From: Oikopleura dioica
Lineage: Eukaryota > Chordata > Appendicularia > Copelata > Oikopleuridae
Assembly: GCA_907165135.1 (NCBI GenBank)
Contig: OU015567.1
Coordinates: forward strand, 7,259,001 to 7,323,000
Direction of reading: 5' to 3'
DNA: 64,000 nucleotides
Part shown: in pieces, positions 59,188-64,000 of the stretch
Numbering within the stretch: the stretch's first letter is position 1
Layout of the letters: the number at the start of each line of letters is the position of its first letter
Notes under the pieces: model-generated
The model's input: the letters and a program-made list of their open reading frames with translations, nothing else
Databases searched by the model: none
Told to the model about the DNA's origin: nothing
Made by a program: the position numbers and the translations under genes

Positions 59188-61619
59188 ATGTTTCGCTTCT
59201 TTGCGAAATTGGCGATATTGGCCCTCGCCCGGGCGCAAGAAGATGTGCAAGTCACGTGCGAACCGGAAGAAATGCGCATTCAAGTGACGAAAGCAGTAGT
59301 CGAAAGCAACGGCTTCCGGCAAGAAGACGTGCACCTCACCGTAAGTAAATTTTACAACTTGTGAAAAAGTTGTTTCAAGTTGCGAGTTCTTTTTCGTGTT
59401 TTCACTCTTGCAAGTGTTGTAACATGAGTTTTTTTTTTCTAAATTTGTGAATTTCAGGATTCCAGCTGCGTTTTCAACGAGGTCGACGAGGACAACCAAT
59501 ACTACGTGTATGTATTTATAGAAATGGGAAATAAGTGGGTTATGATAATTATGACCAATTTACGAATGCAAATTCGCTCGTATTTGGAGTGAAACTATCA
59601 GACGCTTGTTCAATTAATTGACCCCTTGGCCGCAGTGTTTCAATCACAACACTCGTCCAATACGTGGCGAACGGGGTATTTCATAAGACGAAAAATTAAG
59701 AGTCTATTTTAAATCGAATCATTTATTATAAAAAACCAAACGTTGCGCCCCTTTCCAATCGTCGAAATTTGATAAAAGACTTGAGTCTTTTATTGAAATA
59801 AAATCAGCTTTTTGGCTTTTAAAATTGCCTAAAATAGACGATGAAGGACTAGAATTTGGGGTAGATTTGAAGTAAACGAACGTGAAATCTGTATTTTCGG
59901 CTCGAAAAATACTTCAGCTGAGGATCTAAAATTTAATTTGTTTTTTAGGTACCGAGTTTCGCCGCTGTCAGCCTGTGGGACTGAAATTAAGGTGAGTTTT
60001 TACCCTCGCTGTTTTTATTGATGCACAAATTCATGAGGAGGGCTACTTGATTGAAATTGATGTTGCTTGAAAAATATCAGATTGAGATAAAAACACGTGT
60101 TCAGATCAATGGCACCCACGTTACCTACAACAACAAGCTCGCTGCTGGCAGCCCAGATGAGGAGCTCAGAAAGGGACAGGTCGTCATTGGAAGCAAAAAT
60201 AGCCAGGTACGTTTTTTCATTATATTTGTTTTGTGATTTGTTCGATAATTGATCGAGTTATAGTTTGATTATTTCAGTCGCGACAATCTTTGGCCGCCAA
60301 GCTCCGCTGCGTATTCCCCGTCGAGTTGATGGTGTCATCCGCTTTCCTGCCCAACATTTCCTTCATCAACATTCCGGAAAGGATCTATCTCGAGCCAGGA
60401 GCGCTCGTTTTTCTAAAAAGCTAGAGACGCAACTCGATACTTAGTCAAGTCGACTAGTCGCGCCCGCGCAGTACTTTCAAAGAATATCATTAAATCGCTA
60501 GAAATTGATCCGTTTGAAAAGCTTCCGGACTCTTTTGGCGTTGGTTCTTTCCAGGCGTCGATGGCTCTTTTCGAAAATGAACTTTACGAAGACCAATATC
60601 TCGAAAACCCGAAGATTTCAAATGAAGACCTTCTTTACGTCGGTATGGAAAAAAAAAGAAAATATAATTATTAGTCATCATTTTCCAGAGCTCGATTCGC
60701 TCAAGCTCGTAATCCCACCTGACGCTCCTCGATTACTCGGTTTATTTAGGCGTTCAACTTCTCGGAGAGATTCAATCGGACGTCTTCTTGAAAATGGATC
60801 GATGCTGGGCCACTCCGATCGCTGACGCTAAATCCGACAAACAATTCGAGCTTCTGACCGATTCCTGCCCAGACTCACTCGCCAAGGAGCAGGGAATGAA
60901 TGTCACCCAGAATGGAGTAGCTGTAAGTAGCAGAAGTGACAACCTCTTTCCGGAATGATTACGAGGCCGAGCTACCGCGAGTTGTATACAGAAATGCATC
61001 GACCGCGGCGGGGCATGACTAGCTGCGAATGAAAATGACGCTTTTGAGCTTCAAGAAACAAATCATTTCCGGCCGATAAATTGGCCAATCTTCTTTCCTT
61101 AACTTTTCTTTTCAAGACGACCGCCCGATTCCAGATGCCCGTCTTCAAGTTCGTCTCCTACTCCGCTGTCTGGCTTCACTGCGACCTCCAAATCTGCGTC
61201 AAAGAAACTTGCCAGCCAACTTGCGATGCGCGACGAAAACGTAGCTCTGGCTCTGAAGAATGGGATCAACGGTAACGTCAATTTTCATAAAATTTTCACA
61301 TTGAAAATTAAGGCACCTGATTTCCGTCGGTCCAATTCAGCTCAGCTCTGGCGAAGAATTGGCGATTGAAGAGACTGTCAAGTTCATCGAGGAAGAAATC
61401 GCCGAACAAAGCGACAAGATTGTTTTTACTCCCTTCCACGTCGCTGTTTTGGGCGCTCTCTTAGGATCGAGTTAAAACTAAACGGATGAAAATCGAAAGA
61501 ACTAAAATGTTAAAACACATTTATACCATTAAATATCACGTGATTAACTCGTTGGAGCCGTATCAGTGCTCTGCATCGCCCTGACCATCTTCCTTTGCCG
61601 AAAACCATCCAAGGCATAA
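59188..61619 (+). CDS. Zona-pellucida (ZP) domain membrane protein
   Basis: Ten exons (59188-59340, 59458-59507, 59949-59991, 60105-60206, 60278-60406, 60555-60642, 60750-60922, 61117-61271, 61313-61470, 61567-61619) sum to 368 codons. Signal peptide MFRFFAKLAILALARA. ZP-N contains CEPEEMRIQV, SSCVFNEVDED and SACGTEI. ZP-C contains LRCVFPVELMVS, LYVGVQLLGE, DRCWATP and the signature RFQMPVFKFV...VWLHCDLQICV. A furin-type site RRKRSS follows, then a C-terminal helix (VAVLGALLGSMLCIALTIFLC) and a short basic tail. ZP modules polymerise into egg coats or apical matrices after cleavage at this site. Confidence 0.92.
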
Positions 61620-62598
61620 AAACTTTCTAAAGTCAAGTTGAACCGTTATCATAAATTGCCCAGCCCAATCGTTTCAAAAAAAATTTTTTTTATGTAAAAT
61701 TTCAAACAGCTTTTTTTCGAAAAAAAATCAGCAGCATCATCAAACTGAAAGAAGTTACTTTCAAAAAAATAGTCATTTTTTCAGAAAGAAGCTATTTTTC
61801 GTTTTACAAATTAAAATTAAAAGCATTTAAAAGCTTCTGAGAATTTTTAGCTTCTTGTTTCTTGTAAATATTTCACAAAATTAATCAGCGGTGATGAATT
61901 ATTTTGTCGACCATTACCAGCTTCGGGGCTTTTTTTCTAAAAAATGGAAATATTCGAATTTTCAAATTTTCGCGCAGGCGAAAGAAAATCTACAGATGTC
62001 GAGAAAACCAATCCTTCGTTGGAGAAAACAGAAGAACTAGCAATTGTATAAACGTCGTATTTTATTATTTTCTGTTTTCGACTGCGAATTTCAAAACACA
62101 CAAAAACACAAAACAACACGACTGTTCAAGTACTGTGCCAAATCATTTATTAATAAAAAAACGATCTGTACTATAATTTATAAACAAAAAAGCTTCGGTG
62201 GTTTTTAAACGTGTCATAGTTATGCATTTCTAGCGCCGTTTCTCGGGCAAATGTAAAAAACGCTAACCGCTGGTGGTATTAATAAGGACAGGTCTTGATC
62301 CGCGGAATGCGTCATCATAGCTTTCTCGCAGCTGGCCGCTCTTGCTCAAAGTACTCTCTAAAGTAAGCAACGTGACTCATCAAGCTTGAATTTAAGATAC
62401 GCAGCTTAACCCTGGCAGTTCGAAATATGCGTTGAAAACAACGAGGACTACCTCCACTTCAAAATAAGTGAATCGAAAATTTACGTATTTCTCCGTTTTC
62501 AAAGTATACGTACCTTCGAAATTACATAACTTTGGCTGTGCAAGAAGCGTGAAAATTGAAAATCGAAAATTGAAAATTTCATTTGTCGAAGTTTAAAA
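61620..62598. other. Intergenic region
   Basis: AT-rich; no supported gene. Confidence 0.5.
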
Positions 62599-62883
62599 TC
62601 ACCGCCCGCAGAGAACAAACAGCGCCGCCACCTGACGAGCCCAGTCATCAAAAAACGCCGCACTTGGCGAGTCTGGAATTGGAATGTTGAAATTTTCTTG
62701 AGTACTTTGAACCGGCCAGATGTGTGGAGAACTCTGACGCGTTTTTTGCCAACTTTTTATTGGACATTTTTTCCATGCTGGCTGGGGGTGAGTACAACAA
62801 ATTCCCGGAATGGAGGTTGTTAAACACTTGACATCAAAAATAACACAAGCTAAGACAAAAAGACTGTCAAGCTGTCGACGCAT
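62599..62883 (-). CDS. Possible small secreted protein, 94 residues
   Basis: Single open frame with a plausible signal peptide (LDSLFVLACVIFDVKC) and a short Cys cluster (CCTHPQPAWKKC). No homologue recognised and no splice sites needed. It could be chance. Confidence 0.35.
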   Translation of the reverse strand: MRRQLDSLFVLACVIFDVKCLTTSIPGICCTHPQPAWKKCPIKSWQKTRQSSPHIWPVQSTQENFNIPIPDSPSAAFFDDWARQVAALFVLCGR

Positions 62884-63093
62884 GTTGTCAAAATCCGTCC
62901 CGTAAATTTTCCGCTTTTATCCTCAGAATAGCTTTTCAGAGATGGTAACCGAAGAAGAAGGAGAGCTCTCTGCAAAGCATATTTTTACACAACAGCTTGT
63001 TCTTGATGATTCTCCGATTTTTTATCGGCAAGAAGTTCAGGTGACTAAATCAATAAATTAAACGAATTAAAATGATATAAAACAGTGTCTGGG

Positions 63094-63997
63094 ATGCAAT
63101 CGAATCGGCATTCTAAATCAAAAGATGGAAAAGTACTCTTGTTTCCTAAAGAAGAAGCTTTGAAAAGAATTTGGACGAGAAAAGTCTCCGGCAAATTGAG
63201 CTTTGCAAATCATGGTTTTTCAACGCTGAATCAACGTAACACTTACATGACAGTTGGCTCTATTTTTTGGATTGCGGTCATGATAATTGGTATCCTTTGC
63301 TTTAAAATTTTCTCTTTATTTTTCAGCGAATCTGTATTCTTTGGAAAAATCGCGCGGCGTCACTACTTTTCTTACTTCGACTTGCAATCGGAATTACAAG
63401 CAGTGCATTCGAAGCGCAACAATGGATTACTGTGGACATTTGATGAAGCAATGTTTTCAAACGAAGAATTTCATTGTTCCGGAAACAATTTCCGAAATCA
63501 AAGCGAAAGATTCAAAACCCTCTTTGTTCTCGGAAGAAGAGAACGAAGTGAATTTGCGCCGCTGCCAGAAGAAAAAGTTTTACGATCAAAATGTGTGCAG
63601 ACATCTTTGTTCGAAAACGCTTGTTTTGGAATCAACAAGGAGAAACCCAATCTCGCCTTGCGAGTCGATCTGTTTCGAGTTGAGCAGATCATTCGATTCC
63701 GCCGGGGCAGTTTGTCCCTTTCAAACATATTGTCCAAAGGGTTGTCCTTGCCCTTTTTACGAGTGTGAAAAGTTCGAGGCGCGTCAGAAGTTGATTCCTG
63801 TCTTTGATTTGCGCCAGAGTTCGGAAGATCGCAGTATGGAGGCGAATGAGGACTTCAAGCTCATAACGGGTCGTTGGGAGAATCGAAGAATCGGGAAGTT
63901 TAAATTTCCAATAATTCTTTCTGAATTTAATGGCAATGGGGAACAAAAGAATGCCTATGCATCGAGTTTATTGCTCCCTTACGGAAGTTTTTATTGA
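63094..63997 (+). CDS. Cys-rich type II membrane protein (3' end uncertain)
   Basis: Exons 63094-63289 and 63327-63997, joined by a 37-bp GT-AG intron, give 288 residues to a TGA three bases from the window end. A helix TVGSIFWIAVMIIANLY near residue 60 would be a signal anchor. The ectodomain has spaced Cys ending in CPKGCPCPFYEC, then a segment ITGRWENRRIG with no Cys. The last codons overlap a possible donor (GGAA/GTTTTT), so the gene may continue outside. A short ATG-led frame at 62942 could not be joined in phase. The AG before TGTCTGGG may be a trans-splice acceptor. Confidence 0.55.
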
Positions 63998-64000
63998 TAA

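Noticed and set aside
60689-60749. Apparent ZP exon after the AG at 60688
   Set aside because: It shifts the following frame. Skipping it and using the AG at 60749 restores LYVGVQLLGE in phase, a clear ZP motif.

Overview
The window looks like nuclear DNA of a larvacean tunicate (appendicularian, Oikopleura-like). The reasons are: protein-coding genes of metazoan and chordate families (beta-catenin, XRRA1, BUD31, IMPACT, TSC22D, a ZP-domain protein, beta-1,3-glycosyltransferase, actin); many introns of only 37-55 bp; GT-AG introns mixed with GA-AG introns, which are known from larvaceans; and co-oriented genes packed 100-500 bp apart. The assignment is inferred from these traits. No rRNA, mitochondrial or convincing tRNA gene was seen. 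Exon joins were worked out by hand from splice sites and reading frame, and for most genes the summed exon lengths come out as whole codons.

Layout. 0-7.7 kb holds a tandem segmental duplication of about 2.2 kb (1-2215 and 4237-6458). Each copy carries the 3' end of a UBE3C-like HECT ligase (+) and the 3' end of a Sushi/CCP transmembrane receptor (-). Between the copies lie 145-bp tandem repeats, a 5'-truncated unknown gene and a hairpin. 7.7-14.9 kb is gene-poor and carries inverted-repeat elements. 14.9-20.8 kb (+) holds a membrane sulfotransferase, a fragmentary gene and two low-complexity or coiled-coil genes.

20.9-42.5 kb is a run of ten minus-strand genes: XRRA1, a divergent homeobox gene, TSC22D, a B-box/coiled-coil protein, IMPACT, an LRR protein, BUD31, a GT31 glycosyltransferase, an O-fucosyltransferase-like enzyme and beta-catenin. 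Some gaps are small enough to suggest operons (102 bp between IMPACT and the LRR gene). 42.8-44.2 kb holds a small secreted Cys-rich gene with an inverted signal-less twin, plus a small unknown gene. 45.7-48.1 kb is an actin gene with two alternative first coding exons. 48.7-49.8 kb is a membrane protein with PPxY motifs.

49.8-58.8 kb is gene-poor and full of foldback and MITE-like elements. 59.2-61.6 kb is a complete ZP-domain membrane protein. 62.6-64 kb holds a short secreted ORF and the start of a Cys-rich type II membrane protein.

The most interesting signal is the link between inverted-repeat elements and non-canonical introns. The BUD31 gene, whose five exons give exactly 144 residues, is interrupted by a GA-AG intron that is itself a short element with terminal inverted repeats. 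A GA-AG intron of IMPACT contains another element whose relative lies at 33.6 kb. Several otherwise intact genes carry single-base frameshifts at or near short homopolymers, so residual assembly indels should be suspected before pseudogenes are called.
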